NCBI GenBank assembly: GCA_036937835.1
Contig: CM072877.1
Coordinates: forward strand, 5,308,501 to 5,372,500
From: Pampus argenteus
Lineage: Eukaryota > Chordata > Actinopteri > Scombriformes > Stromateidae
DNA length: 64,000 nucleotides
Direction: 5' to 3'
Shown: piece by piece, positions 1 through 10,888 of the stretch
Layout of the letters: each line of letters opens with the position of its first letter
How positions within the stretch are numbered: the first letter of the stretch is position 1
Notes under the pieces: model-generated
The model's database searches: none
What the model saw: only the letters and a program-made list of their open reading frames with translations
Told to the model about the DNA's origin: nothing
Program-made: the position numbers and the translations under genes

Positions 1-2
1 TC

Positions 3-753
3 ATAGAGCAAAGAAGCTCAGATATAAAGCAGCAGATCAGATCCCAGCAGGAAGCTGAAGTGAGTCGAGTCAAAGAGCTTCAGGAGAAGCTGCAGCAGGA
101 GATCACTGATCTGAAGAGGAAAGATGCTGAGCTGCAGCAGCTCTCACACACAGAGGATCACACTCAGTTTCTACACAATTACTCCTCACTGTCACACCTC
201 AGTGAATCTACAGACTTGTCCAGCATCAATATCCGACCCGTACGTTACTTTGAGGATGCGACTGCAACTGTGTCAGATGCCAAAGATAATTTAGAGGACA
301 TGCTTTGTGATTAATGGGCATAAATCTTCCAGGTAGTGACTGAAGTGGATGTTTTACTGTCACAACCAAAGCCCAAAAAAAGTATTCATGTCAAATCACA
401 CTGGATCCAAAAGTAGCAAACACTATGCTATTATTATCAAAAGGGAACACAAAAGCAACAGTAAAGGAACTAATGCTATCAGCAGTAATTAAGTTAGCAG
501 GACAGTTATATATGAGAGAGCCAGGTTGTTCTAGGTTTCAGGGCCTCAGTACAGAGAGTCTGGCGGGACGTTGTTACTGGGAGGTCACAGATTAGTTTCG
601 ATTGCAGTCATGTACAAGAACATTAGCAGAATGAACAGTGCAGATGAAGGTTTCTTTGGAAACAAGTCATGGGCATTAGATTGTGTAGACAACAGTTATG
701 AATTCATCCATAATAAAGTCAGAAATTCTGTTGTCTTCAGTAATTTCTGTTAA
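3..753 (+). pseudogene. TRIM-family pseudogene (coiled coil, PRY and SPRY remnants)
   Basis: Intact relatives are RING-type E3 ubiquitin ligases, many of them in the fish-expanded finTRIM/TRIM16-like groups linked to antiviral immunity. Three reading frames must be pieced together. Positions 3-311 encode a Glu/Lys/Gln-rich coiled coil leading into the family signature QLSHTEDHTQFLHN. The frame then meets stops at 312-314 and 321-323 but continues recognisably (VTEVDVLLSQPKPK) to about 375. After a frameshift, 401-592 encode the PRY strand LDPKVANTMLLLSKGN and the SPRY motif GRCYWEV, ending at a stop at 593-595. After a second shift, where part of the SPRY is missing, 595-750 give VSIAVMYKNISR to the stop at 751-753. 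RING and B-box lie outside the window or are lost. The coiled coil meets PRY with no intron, so this may be a retrocopy or a single-exon family member. Family assignment is firm; the exact subfamily is not. Confidence 0.82.
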
Positions 754-2333
754 AAGTAGTTTGTGTTTAAGAAGGTGCCACTGTTGTCTTTGATCGTAAT
801 TAATAAAGTAGATTATTCTTCCAATAATGAAAAGGTGTTTTGTGTGATCTCAGAGATCCTATTAAAGCCGCTGGAGAAAACAATCAAAGGAAAATGTTTT
901 GTGCAGTGTCAGGCTTTAAAGCAGCTAGAACAAAAAGGACAAAACAGTAGCAAAGTCATCCTGCAATAACTTCATTAGTTCACAAAAAATTAACTATTAT
1001 ATAACCATGCAACACTAAAAACAATCCACTGGAGACTGTTGTGAAGACCATTTTCCTGTAAAGATATGCCCTTATCAATAATCATAAACGGGTACAGCAA
1101 TATGTCAATACTGAATACATAAAATTGTAGCTTATTTCCTACTTTAGACTAATCAGGAGAGACAGAGAGAGAGAAAGAGAAGAAAATTATGTCAGACAGT
1201 TGTGCAAATATCTGCACTTTTAAGCTTTAAACTCCTCTAGAAGGGCAATAAAATCACATTTGAATGTCATCTTTAAAACACTCCACATATAACTTAGTGT
1301 TACTGCGTATCAAACAATAACTGGTACTGATGACTACTGTTGTTATCATGATTATATTTAACATCAGGCAGAAACGAGTCAAACTTGGAAAACCCAGTAT
1401 GATTTCTGACAATAAAGCATGTTTATTTTAGGCCAGTGTAAGCAGTAGCTACTCTATTTGGTCTTTAAAGGATCGGTTCAATAAGATTACAAAAACACAT
1501 ATATTGGACACTGTTTCTTTCTCACTCTGTCCATTAAATACAGTATTTCAGTGTTCAATCACTATCTGCATGGCTACTCAAAAAAAAATCAAGTTAAAAC
1601 CAATGAGTAACCTACACGTAGGAATTATCCTACATGGCCCCATCGTTACATCAAATCATAGAACCTGTTGAGTATTGTCCCTTACATACTTAATTTTCTC
1701 ACATTCAAACAGTAGTTCAATTTTTAAATAGAAAGTGGCAGAACGACAAATGGCTATCGCAATCTATTGGATCTAGGGAGACATGCTGGGAGAAATGTCA
1801 CATCAGAGGTTAGCTAACCAAAAAGAAATCGTAATAATTATTTCAAGCATGATCAGTGTCTGCTGCACCACAGGCCTACATGACATTTTCTGACTGGTGA
1901 GGCGAGATGATCATAGATAACTTGAACCAAGTCAGGTCACAAAAGCTTCTCCAAACAGATAAATCTGCAGCATACCCAATACTGAGCGGACTGAGGGAAC
2001 ATTTGAACATGTCTGGAGTGGCTTTCGGAGCTGTAAAAAGCAAACATTTTTAATTGAAATGCCTAGTATGTATTAAACATACTATAGTAATCTTAGTAAA
2101 TCAGGACTATAAAGACTGTCCTGACTTGTAGTATTCAGATATTTGAGGTCATTTCTAGATTTCCATCCAGCTGAGACCAGATATTCACCTACATATGGAA
2201 CAAGTCTTTCTGGAATAAAGATCAATAAATGATCAGCATAATAACAGCAGGTTTCAGTGGTACAATCAAAGTAAAGTACTAAATGACATATCAATCACTT
2301 TTACTTTATTTGTATGATGAAGCAATATTAATG
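754..2333. other. AT-rich non-coding stretch, nothing recognised
   Basis: Small open frames at 763-969 (+) and 2082-2294 (-) show no domain I recognise and start at weak codons. There is a short purine run near 1155-1183. No TRIM homology could be followed past 753. Confidence 0.5.
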
Positions 2334-2460
2334 TTATTTGTTCAGGTAGAGCGCGCTTGTGTGCTTCGCAACCATTGGTTCATTCAAAAGCTGTTTAGCC
2401 GGTAACAACCAATCAGATTGATGCAGGTGTACCGCGCGCACATAATAATCTGGCAGCAGT

Positions 2461-2607
2461 ATGTCCTCTGATGTTCTGGCCTGTTGGCGGTGTTTGCTGC
2501 TTCCCGCGTCCCGCCGCCGGCGCCCCGCTACCGGCGCCCCGCCGCCGGCGTCCCGAGGCTCAGTGTCCGGGTTTCTGTTTGCTCTCCGGACCGGGACCAC
2601 GCTATAA
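2461..2607 (+). other. Upstream open reading frame of 48 codons in the candidate leader
   Basis: ATG at 2461 opens a frame (MSSDVLACWRC...) that crosses the GC-rich repeat with an Arg/Pro-rich middle and stops at 2605-2607, 15 bases before the ATG at 2622. If transcription starts upstream of 2461 it would act as a uORF. Its composition follows the GC repeat, so a real protein is unlikely. Confidence 0.15.
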
Positions 2608-2621
2608 GTAGACTACTCACC

Positions 2622-2631
2622 ATGTTTCAAG
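2622..2631 (+). CDS. Candidate first coding exon (M-F-Q), gene unidentified
   Basis: ATG TTT CAA G is followed by GTAAAT, a consensus donor (CAAG|GTAAAT), giving a phase-1 intron after three codons. The start context CACCATG is strong and the exon follows directly on the CpG-rich block. Three residues cannot identify the protein. I found no convincing exon 2 to the right, so the gene would need a first intron reaching beyond the window. Alternatives are a non-coding transcript with a chance ATG, or a start in the upstream frame at 2461. Confidence 0.33.
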
Positions 2632-3143
2632 GTAAATATCTGCTTCTGTGCTACTTGTGCTTTCATTCATTGCTGGCATGTTTTCGCTCAGTAAGCTAGC
2701 TGCGGCTACATTGTTAGCTAATGGTTTGGTGCTTTTGGCTCCTCAGTTTTCTCATGCTGCTGAATTTCTGTGTCATTTGCTTCGTCTGTGTATGAATTTG
2801 CGTGCGTTTATGTTGTTTTTGCTGGTTTGTTTGTGTCAATATTAATGAAAAGATTACGTTGATGTAATGTTGGTGTTTGTGTCTGGCATGTGATAGCTTG
2901 GTTGCTAATGTGGTTTGGAGTTACTATGGGGTTTTTATATTAGCTCATGTAAACTGTTTACTAGAGAATACTTTGATCAACTTAGCTTCATGGTGGTTCA
3001 TATAATTGAATAATCATTACTGTAGCAGTAAGTCTCTACTTGCTTTAAGAGTAAAGAGCAGCAGGTGTTTCTCCACATACTGTAAGTAGCTACATTTTAG
3101 TTGTAGGACATTTCTCTTGAATTATACCTTTAGTGTTTTGTCC
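2632..3143. other. Putative first-intron sequence, nothing recognised
   Basis: T-rich sequence follows the candidate donor. The open frames here are hydrophobic by virtue of T-richness and resemble no family I know. Confidence 0.3.
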
Positions 3144-3711
3144 AATGGTAGAAGAAATACTCAGATCCTTTACACAAGTCAAAATACTCCATTACACGTA
3201 AAACTCATGCTTTTAAAATCCAATTTAAGTAAAAGTAAAGCAGAATTTTTCTTCATTTTCTTTAAACCAGCCTCTGTAAATGATACATTGAGGTAGGGCT
3301 AGTTTAGCCTAGTGGTTCCCAACCTAGGGGTCGGGCCCTTCCGAAGAGTCACCGGATAAATCTGAGGGGTCGTGAGATTTTGTTGCTCTTTCTTTGTATC
3401 TAACATGGGAGAGGTGTAAAGGGTCATGGATATCTGAAACACGACGAGAAGTTACATCAACATTGATTTTTTTAGAATAGCTCACAAGGCTAAAAGCTTG
3501 AAAACCACTGGTTTTATTATTTAATCGTGTGTTGGATGTTATAAGGTGGCTGTGTGTATTTTTAATGAAAAATCTGTAAATATAGCTGTTGGATAAACGT
3601 ACAGTAAGAAGTACCCTCTGAAATGTAGTGTATAAAATGTATAAAAGTATTATTAATATTTAAGTAAAGTACCTCAAATATAAGTACAGTACTTGAATAA
3701 ATGTACTCATC
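3144..3711. mobile_element. Fish-type non-autonomous element ('aagtactcagatc' family), interrupted
   Basis: The left end (GGTAGAAGAAATACTCAGAT, AATACTCCATTACA) and right end (CCTCTGAAATGTAGTG, AAGTACAGTACTTGAATAAA) match a repeat I know to be common in teleost genomes, rich in AAGTA and its complement. There is no coding capacity. The middle is split by another repeat at 3309-3511. Confidence 0.75.
3309..3511. mobile_element. hAT-like MITE nested in the element at 3144-3711
   Basis: It starts CTAGTGGTTCCCAACC and ends TTGAAAACCACTGG, so the ends form an imperfect inverted repeat around CAGTGGTT. Interior GAGGGGTCGTGAGAT is typical of the fish 'ggttcccaacc...ggggtcg' MITE. The flanking target duplication is too decayed to call. 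Being inside the other element, it inserted later. Confidence 0.68.
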
Positions 3712-3726
3712 TCTGATCTTGGTGTA

Positions 3727-3956
3727 TGTTCATCTGAGGATAATTATTGAATTTCATCTTGATCAGATGAGAAGGGCTTTGCTTGCATTCAAGGGGAGTC
3801 ACAACATAATTGCTGCTTCACGTCAGTTAAACCTGCATACAGTCAGTTAGAGTCTTTCCTTTGAATCAGGACGCTGTTAGCATCCTGCCGCATGTTCATC
3901 TGAGGATAGATGAGCTTGGTCTCAAATGAGAGGGGCTTTGCTGGCGTTCAGGGGGA
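3727..3956 (+). repeat. Two direct copies of an approximately 65-bp unit
   Basis: 3727-3796 and 3895-3956 share GTTCATCTGAGGATA, then ATGAGAAGGGCTTTGCT against ATGAGAGGGGCTTTGCT, then a GTTCAGGGG-type block. The copies sit about 168 bp apart. This looks like an old local tandem duplication or a two-unit satellite fragment. Confidence 0.65.
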
Positions 3957-6379
3957 AAACGCTGTTTCATAGATTTAGGATGGCAGTTACTTATGTGTTT
4001 TGGAGGGTTGTAATGTTAAAACCCTCCATTTGTCCTAAGCAGAGGTCAAACATTGTTGTTTAGGGGGATTAGCTCTGTCAGCAGAATCCTCCCCGCTGCT
4101 CGGATCCCTCAAACTGCCTTTTCGTCCAACCGTTTACCAAATTTTTTTTTGTCATATAATCAAGTAAATAGCATGAGCCACTTCTGACCAAAGCATTCAT
4201 TCAGGTGAAGCTTTAAACATGTGTTTGTTTCTTTATCTGACTGCAAGCACTGAATGCACACAGTCTATTACGATACAGTTTCTAGTACTACAGTATTCTA
4301 GTGAAGTACCGCAGGCATTGTGTATTCTGTAAGTCAGTACTGTTTGCATGCTCTAGGTGTCGCTGCAGGACTGTGTCTGTCGGCTCTCACTAGTTTTTGA
4401 ATCGAAAGGAAAATCAGTGTGGAGTTCAGCTGCAGGAACAGAGCATGACAGCAAAACATCTGAACAGGCCATCTTTCACATTTTATCATATATTCCTGCA
4501 TATTTACCCGACTATTAACAAGGATCTTCTCTTCACCAGTGAAAAATCTGATTATTATTATTATATTTTTTAATACAGCGGAACAAAACCACACTTCATG
4601 ATCTAAATATACAGTATGTGTCTTTTATTCATAACTTTAAATTATCTAATTTAATCTGTAACTAATCAGTCACACTTTTCTAATTTTGCACTAGCTCAGA
4701 CTTCTTTAATTTGTGCTTTATTTTATATATAAATAAATTTTTACAAAGATGAATTATAAAACATTAGAATTATTGTTGAGTTTGTAGAGCAGAATGTAAG
4801 ATAGACACAATAAGGCGGGTGGAGATGTCATTATTAACAAGTACATGCTAAGTGGGAATTTAAACAAACTGTTTTATTTACCTTCAGTAACCTTTTAGTT
4901 ATTGTTTATAAAGATTAAACTGACGTCTGCACAACGGTCATCAGATTCTGATTGAAATATTGCTAAACGGTGATTGGTGCATGGAAGTTTGTAACATCAC
5001 CTTTTCCTGTTGTAATTAATATGCAAGTTTGAATATTGCATCGTGCAGTGTCAGAAGTTTTAAATTGTAGCATTTTATATTTCCAGAAAGTGAAAGGAGA
5101 GGATGCAGAAGCGATAGAAAAAGGCAGACTGTGGTGGAGAAAGAGAAACAGATGCAACATATTTAGGTTTTAAGTAAAAGGTTAGTTATAATCCTTTGAG
5201 TAGTAACTGAGTTTTTTTCTGCTGCAGAATGCTGATCCAGTGATGCGTCAAGTTAGCCTCTGTGACCAAAATGGATTAATTACTATTAAACTATTAACTG
5301 TAGAAATATCAGATGTGTTGACCAAAATACGCAATGTGTCAATCCTCGCGTGTTAAATATTAAAGCCAACTGTCACAACCTTTTCAAACATTTCAGTAAT
5401 CTGAACCGAAAAAGAACTCCTCCCTGTAACACCCTCCTAATGGTGTCGGCGGGTTACTGAATATAATTCCCACATGAAACCTTGGCATTGTAACCAATGC
5501 AGAAGAGAGGCTAGTGTTGGTCGAAGTTATGTTACTGATGGAGTAAAGCGTAACGCAATAGCTCGTGAGGTCAGTCGACCAAAAACGACCTCTTGTTACG
5601 TGGAGCAGTGGTGCAGTTCAGATGATGTACTGTACACATCCGTACATTCAGAGGAGGAGGGGTGGATAGACAGTGGACTTTGCCACAGGACACTCCCAAC
5701 CACAAGTCAGGACAGTCTTTAAAAACGAACTACGATCGTCCCCTAACGTTAACCCCGTGGTAGTCGTTGTAGCCATGATGATGAAGGTGGCCTAACGTTG
5801 AGGACAAGTCAGTTGCTTTAAATGAAGTTTAAATAAATTGATTTGATTTCCAAACATTGATTCATATCCAGTAAAGACCATATAGACCTTGTGTAAATCA
5901 CGATTGTTTAATATAAAGACTGATGATTCATATTTGCATCCATCATGACCGCTGCAGCAGCGATAGAGTTTAGTGATAGTGCTTTAAATATTTTATATTT
6001 TCTACTTGTGTGTATAAAAAAGCATAAGCAACATTTCAGGTTTTACTTCGCCCTTGAAAGTAACTAAGTAACAAAAAAAACAAAAACAAAACAACAATTC
6101 TCTTTATTTTATGTCTTAAATGCGCCTTAAAATGTTTAACATTTAATGGGTCCGTAAAGCAAACCTTCATTAATGGCATCAGTCGCCATGGGGATTTTAA
6201 AAGTTGAAATTCTATTTGAATTATCTGTTCAACCAACGAAATTACTGCTGTAACACAGCTAACAGCATGTTAAATCATCATCTTTTTCTTTTGGCTGCTA
6301 TCTCTCAGTCTCTCTGTCAAATCTGCATCAGTTCCACATCAGAGGCCTCCAGGCAGACTTAGATAATGCTCTCCATATT
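3957..6379. other. Non-coding stretch with one dispersed-repeat fragment
   Basis: No gene recognised. 5740-5810 (CTAACGTTAACCCC, GCCATGATGATGAAGGTGG) resembles the 'ttgccatgatgacgaaggt' repeat seen again near 54.7 kb. The open frame at 5474-5722 overlaps this and has no recognisable domain. The rest is AT-rich. Confidence 0.45.
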
Positions 6380-6535
6380 TACAGTGGCAGGAGGATTGGG
6401 GTTTTTTGACTAGATCTCATTTGTGTGAACCTATTAGTGTTGAGCGCTCTGAGCTCCCTCTGATACGCCTCTGAGATTAGGCAATGGTATTACTGTAAGA
6501 GGATCGACTCGCCTCGAGGTGAGGGCCGAATATAC
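6380..6535. promoter_or_regulatory. Candidate conserved non-coding element
   Basis: A non-repetitive, mixed-composition block with GATTAG (6475-6480, bicoid-type homeodomain core) and a CCTCGAGG palindrome (6512-6519), set between AT-rich DNA and a purine/TG microsatellite. It has no coding pattern. Conservation is inferred only from its character. Confidence 0.33.
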
Positions 6536-6713
6536 AGAGAGGGAAAGGGGAACACACAGAAAGACGGGAACATGCTCGTACAGATAGGACCACACACTCC
6601 CCAGAAAAAAATCAGGACCTGGCAGTGAGAGCGGGAAAGAGAGAGAGAGAGAGGAACACACACTTCAAAATGAAAAACTGAGATCAAGGGCCTGCAGTGA
6701 TAATGATGGTAAT

Positions 6714-6803
6714 AAGTGTGTGTGTGTGTGTGTCCGTGTGTGTCTGTGTGTGTGTGTGCGTGTGCATGTGCATGTGCGTGTGTGTGTGTATTTGTGTGAG
6801 TGT
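6714..6803. repeat. Imperfect (TG)n microsatellite
   Basis: Alternating TG interrupted by CC, GC and CA steps. Open frames on both strands here are dipeptide artefacts. Downstream, 6880-7080 is unrecognised non-coding DNA. Confidence 0.93.
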
Positions 6804-7215
6804 GAAATTTAAAAATAGAAACTGTAAATCTAAAATGATCTGTTTCCCTCTGCTGAACATGGATGAGTTTGATTTAGCTCCTTTTATGTTTTGTCTAGCC
6901 ATGGATCTATTAAAGGAAAACTCCGCTGTCTATACATCAAAATGTGCTTCCAGGTGTTGTAGTTCTGCATATATGAGAAAGTGATATAAAGTTGATAAAT
7001 TTCCTCATGTGATGTGACTTGAGTCAGCATCGGTTGGGGCTGATAAAGTCTGTAGTCTGAAAATGAGTTGGAAAGAAGTGACGTTACAGACCTCGATATC
7101 CTCCTCATATGTGCCACAGTATATTAGCCACTACTAGCGTAACACGCCCAAATCAGTACAGATCGAATGTAGCGAGAGTCAAGAGAATCTGTGGCGTACT
7201 TTTTAAGAGAAGTGG

Positions 7216-7372
7216 ATATGGTAATCCCTTTCATTCCAAACTTTCACTCTCTCCGTCTGACGCACCACACGATCCGATCCGAGTCCTCTCAGATTCACTG
7301 GGGTATTATCACGAGAGCCGTGGAAATGGAACAGCTCTCTCCTCGGCCCTATTAGAGTGTATCTAATTTGGA
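7216..7372. promoter_or_regulatory. Candidate conserved non-coding element
   Basis: A mixed-composition block carrying TAATCC (7222-7227, Otx/Pitx-type core) and CTATTAGAGTGTATCTAATT near the right edge. The 85-codon open frame over it shows no domain and codes equally poorly in other frames. Confidence 0.35.
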
Positions 7373-8189
7373 CCCAGGTCAGATGTCTGAAATGAAGAAA
7401 GCTTTGAGAGGTCGCCCATGGAGAAGCTCTTGCAGAGGATCAGTAGTGTGTTCGTGTTCTAAAGGAGAGTTCCCGCCAGTAGCCACTGGATGCATCGTCA
7501 TGTCCTGTTCCAAGTGGAGTGCAGCGCAGTGCCATGTGTGAGCCCCGAGCGAGTCGCTTCCCTCGTGCATCTTCTTTATGCAATGAGTTGGATCAGTCTT
7601 GAGTTTCTGCAGCTTGAAATTCTCTTGTGAATGTATGGATATCTATACTTTAATGACTTAAATTACATTAAAGATGAATTTGCCTTGATGTCCATAAAAT
7701 AACTAGTAAGAATAAAACTATTTTTTCTCCAAATAATAATAAATACTATTGTATTGTATGTAAGTAATATAGAAACAACATAAATATAACACGGGGTGCT
7801 GCACACTACAAGGTATTGATTATAAATGAGCTGAAAATTCAATACACTTTTATAAGAGATGAGAAATATTTTGCGGAAAAAAAATAGGTTGATCTTGCTA
7901 TTGTGTTTATTTACATTTTTTTTTCCCAAATGAAATGTTGGTAATAATCCATCATTGTGCAAAAGCTGAGCGCTTAAACTATAGTTTAAGTTGAGGCAGG
8001 AAGTCAGTTTTTCCATTATTCCTTGTGATGGAGAATGTTTCCATTGTTTTATTCTAACTTCTGCCATCAATGCAAACAACTCCTTGATGTCTCGTTCTGG
8101 TTTGTCATGGTTCTAACACTTGGCTCCTTTTTGATTTTGCGAACCTCGAAGGAACCAGGAACAGGAAGGTTGACGAGGAGGAAGTCGCA
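7373..8189. other. Non-coding stretch, nothing firm
   Basis: 7400-7600 is of balanced composition and could be a further regulatory block. 7660-8030 is AT-rich with a long meaningless minus-strand frame (7663-8079). Confidence 0.4.
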
Positions 8190-8400
8190 GGCCCCCCGGC
8201 AGTGGGAGAGAGTGCCGTGTCATAATTTATGACTTAAAAAGCATGAATTTTTCAGCGCACAGTGGCAGAGATGGCACTTCATATTTATGACAATCATTTC
8301 CTTAGTGAATGATTCATGTGGATGTGGCGCTTATGAATCTTTCAGCGAACAAACAGAAACACTGATGCTTAGAGCTTTAAACGTATTCACTGGCCGCTGC
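8190..8400. promoter_or_regulatory. Candidate enhancer with duplicated motif pairs
   Basis: Two copies of TTTATGAC (8226-8233 and 8284-8291), a Hox/Cdx-like site, lie among two copies of a 15-bp word: ATGAATTTTTCAGCG (8243-8257) and ATGAATCTTTCAGCG (8333-8347). The 15-bp copies are exactly 90 bp apart with one mismatch. The rest of the block is not repetitive, so shared binding sites are a reasonable reading. Confidence 0.42.
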
Positions 8401-10289
8401 TTTAACAGCCAAACTGAGTTTGTGGGAACTAAGCAAACAGTGGAGTGAGTGCTTGATGGATATTCTTCTCGTATGTCAGTCTCTGGACAGCGTTGGTAAA
8501 TTTAGATTTTTCCAATTTTTGAATTTTGTCATAACTAAGCCAAAAAACTTCTGACCTGTTCGGCGTTACGTTACCTAGTGAATATAAAGCACAACTATAT
8601 GAACGATGCATTAATTCTGTCAGGTCATTAAAAATCAGTTCAGCTGGATCTCAAGAACAGCAGCCAGAAAAATCAAAGACGCCTGGCTGCTGGACTAGAC
8701 TCGTGATGAATGATTCACAGTAATTGTCCCTCTTCTGGTCTGATTCCAGGTCTAGACGCCGGTTCGGTGGTTCTGCCAACTGTTGCTGATTCTCAGCTCC
8801 AGTCTGCACCTTCTAAAACTAGGCCAACTCTGGCAGCAGTGTACGGCCCCGAGCCGGCTCACATTTGGTCTATCAATGCCAAAAAACAGTAAAATGTGTT
8901 AAGCAACAGTCGTCCTGTCTAGCCTGTGTTTGAAAGATTGGAAATTTGAATACCACAAATGCATAATTAAATAATTCAAAATAAGATAACATGATGATAT
9001 CTAAATAACCGGTAATAGTTTTTTTTTATCGTACGTGGTTTGAGAAAACGGCTGAATGTCGAGGCCAAGACAGTGGTTTTGATGAATTGTACGATCCGTT
9101 AGCATATGTCGTTTTTCAATGCTGGCCCCACACTAGAAGATGATTTATTTCCAACTCAGCTCCAGCCCTCACTGCAAAACACATAGGCCATGCTGTTTCT
9201 GTCTTTCTAATTTCTTTTTTTTTTTTTTTTTTGGTGCAAAATGTTTGTCACATTTGCTCACGTGGGTTTCTATAAAGTCCCCATAATCGCCACTCTGAAA
9301 TCGTTTAGTATGAATGTCAAGTGTGTTGTCCTGCATCTTGACCGAATCGTTGTCCGGATAACTTTATCTACAGTCTTACAGCATTTTAACATTAGCGTTT
9401 GTCAGCTAATGTGCGGCTAAAGATTAGCTTGTTGTATATGGTAATTTTGTGTTAGTCAATGACATAAGAGCCCCGTAACCTTTTCATCTTGAGCAGGTAG
9501 GAATTTGAAAAAATTACTCAAATGTTTTTTTTTATTTCTATGTTTTATGTATAATTTGAGAACAGTATAAGTTTAGGCACAGATAATAAATGACAGCACG
9601 AAACGTTAATGGTTGCTAACAGAATTCGCATGTCGGTGTTGTGGTTTTAGCTTGTTTCCACTTCCGTCAAGTGGGACTTGAATTAGTGAAGAGTTAGTGC
9701 AACTCAATCCTGGTGAGGAATTCACTCTCAACTATCCCTAATGCATATTAGCAACTGAACCTTATATTTTGGTTAATGTTAATATTCATATGTACTGTAC
9801 TATGACTCCATAAATTCGTATTTGTGTATAATGCTTTTATTCTTTTCTGGATATCCCGCAAGCCGTAGTTCCTCTAATGGCCACTAGATGCTGCTCTAAG
9901 GAAACTCAGGCGGTATGGAGGTGAATGGGGAGAAGGGGTTGAATTAGCTCTTTGAATTAATTGGGGTGGTTGAGATCATGCATGAGCCAAAATTTCAGTC
10001 TTATGCAGTTGTCCATCATACAGAGTGACATCCTTCACTGCCGTGCTAGCCACTGCTCCAAAGCATTGCAACAACCACAGTTGGCAGCAACCAACTCTGC
10101 TACATTTTGTGCTGCTGCCAGCCAGTATGACTGTATGATTAGATCAGATTGGAGGCAGTTGGTCATGGAAGAAAACATGGCTAACATAGAACCAGACTAT
10201 TATTAGTTAATATAAAAATGTTGGACAAGCCACTCCAACCCTGATATTCACTCGAGTTCCTCTGCTCAGTGGAACCATGTCCTCTTTTA
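8401..10289. other. Non-coding stretch, nothing recognised
   Basis: Contains a T18-type run near 9213-9232 and a possible repeat fragment at 9868-9930 (TCCTCTAATGGCCACTAGAT) resembling the fish repeat at 57.7 kb. 8650-8880 and 9960-10200 are of balanced composition but carry no pattern I can name. Confidence 0.4.
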
Positions 10290-10440
10290 AAAATCACATT
10301 TATCTGTTGCCTGGAAGCTGCAGTCGCCTGGTGGAAATCTTTCATCTTGCCTGTGTAGTGCCCTTCAGAGGGCCCTACCGGCTGTTTGGATTTTAGCCAA
10401 GGTTACTATAGAAACACACAGAGGGAGAAGTGCAGAAAAA
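10290..10440. promoter_or_regulatory. Candidate regulatory block with an RFX-like X-box
   Basis: GTTACTATAGAAAC (10402-10415) resembles the RFX palindrome GTTRCYATRGYAAC, with mismatches in the right half. It follows a GC-balanced block with the palindrome AGAGGGCCCT. RFX factors drive ciliary genes. With no promoter nearby, this would act distally if real. Confidence 0.32.
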
Positions 10441-10861
10441 CAGGAAAAGGCTTGCTCGTGCTAATGGAAAACACGCTTATTGATTCCCACAAAAAATAAA
10501 ATAAAATAAAAATCACATTTTAAAATGTGAGCACAATGTATACATTGGTTTTCTTTTTTGTTAGTTGGTTGTAACCTTTCCTTATGAAACAGTATTAAAA
10601 AAACAAATATATACACTGAGTTATTGTTAATAATTGATTGATTGGTTCATAGATTTTTTGTTTATTTGATGAATTGACTAAAGACACACACACATTTTTG
10701 TGTGCAATTCGGAACCTAATTTGGGATAGATACATTATCCCTTTGAGAGCAATGAAAAAAATTGTAAAAATGTTTTTACATTTAGTTCCACACTCTTATT
10801 GGTGTGTTGTGTGATCTTGTGACTTCATCCAGTCACAGGCTGACACCGGGGGTTTTGCATA

Positions 10862-10888
10862 TGTGTGTGTGTGTGTGTGTGTGTGTGT
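10862..10888. repeat. (TG)n microsatellite
   Basis: 13 TG units followed by ACGTGTGTG. Confidence 0.95.

Larger units (their letters stand above)
2369..2631 (+). promoter_or_regulatory. Candidate CpG-island promoter and 5' UTR
   Basis: About 22 CpG dinucleotides fall in roughly 170 bp (2432-2602), against a CpG-poor neighbourhood. An ATTGG box (2373-2377, reverse CCAAT) and a forward CCAAT (2409-2413) lie upstream. A repeated GC unit, CCGCCGCCGGCG, fills 2513-2555. A TATAAG lies at 2604-2609, but it sits too close to the ATG to be the core TATA unless the leader is extremely short. The block ends at a Kozak-like CACCATG. CCAAT boxes plus a CpG-dense core are typical of vertebrate housekeeping or developmental promoters. 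The transcription start cannot be fixed from sequence alone. Confidence 0.5.

Noticed and set aside
763..969. 68-codon frame right after the TRIM relic
   Set aside because: It could not be matched to the end of a SPRY domain and starts at TTG; treated as chance.
2334..2845. Frames of 65-88 codons on both strands over the CpG block
   Set aside because: They follow the GC-rich repeat or T-rich intron-like DNA and conflict with the splice-donor reading.
9868..9930. Fragment resembling the fish repeat at 57.7 kb
   Set aside because: The match is limited to one short word (AATGGCCACTAG), too little to annotate as a copy.
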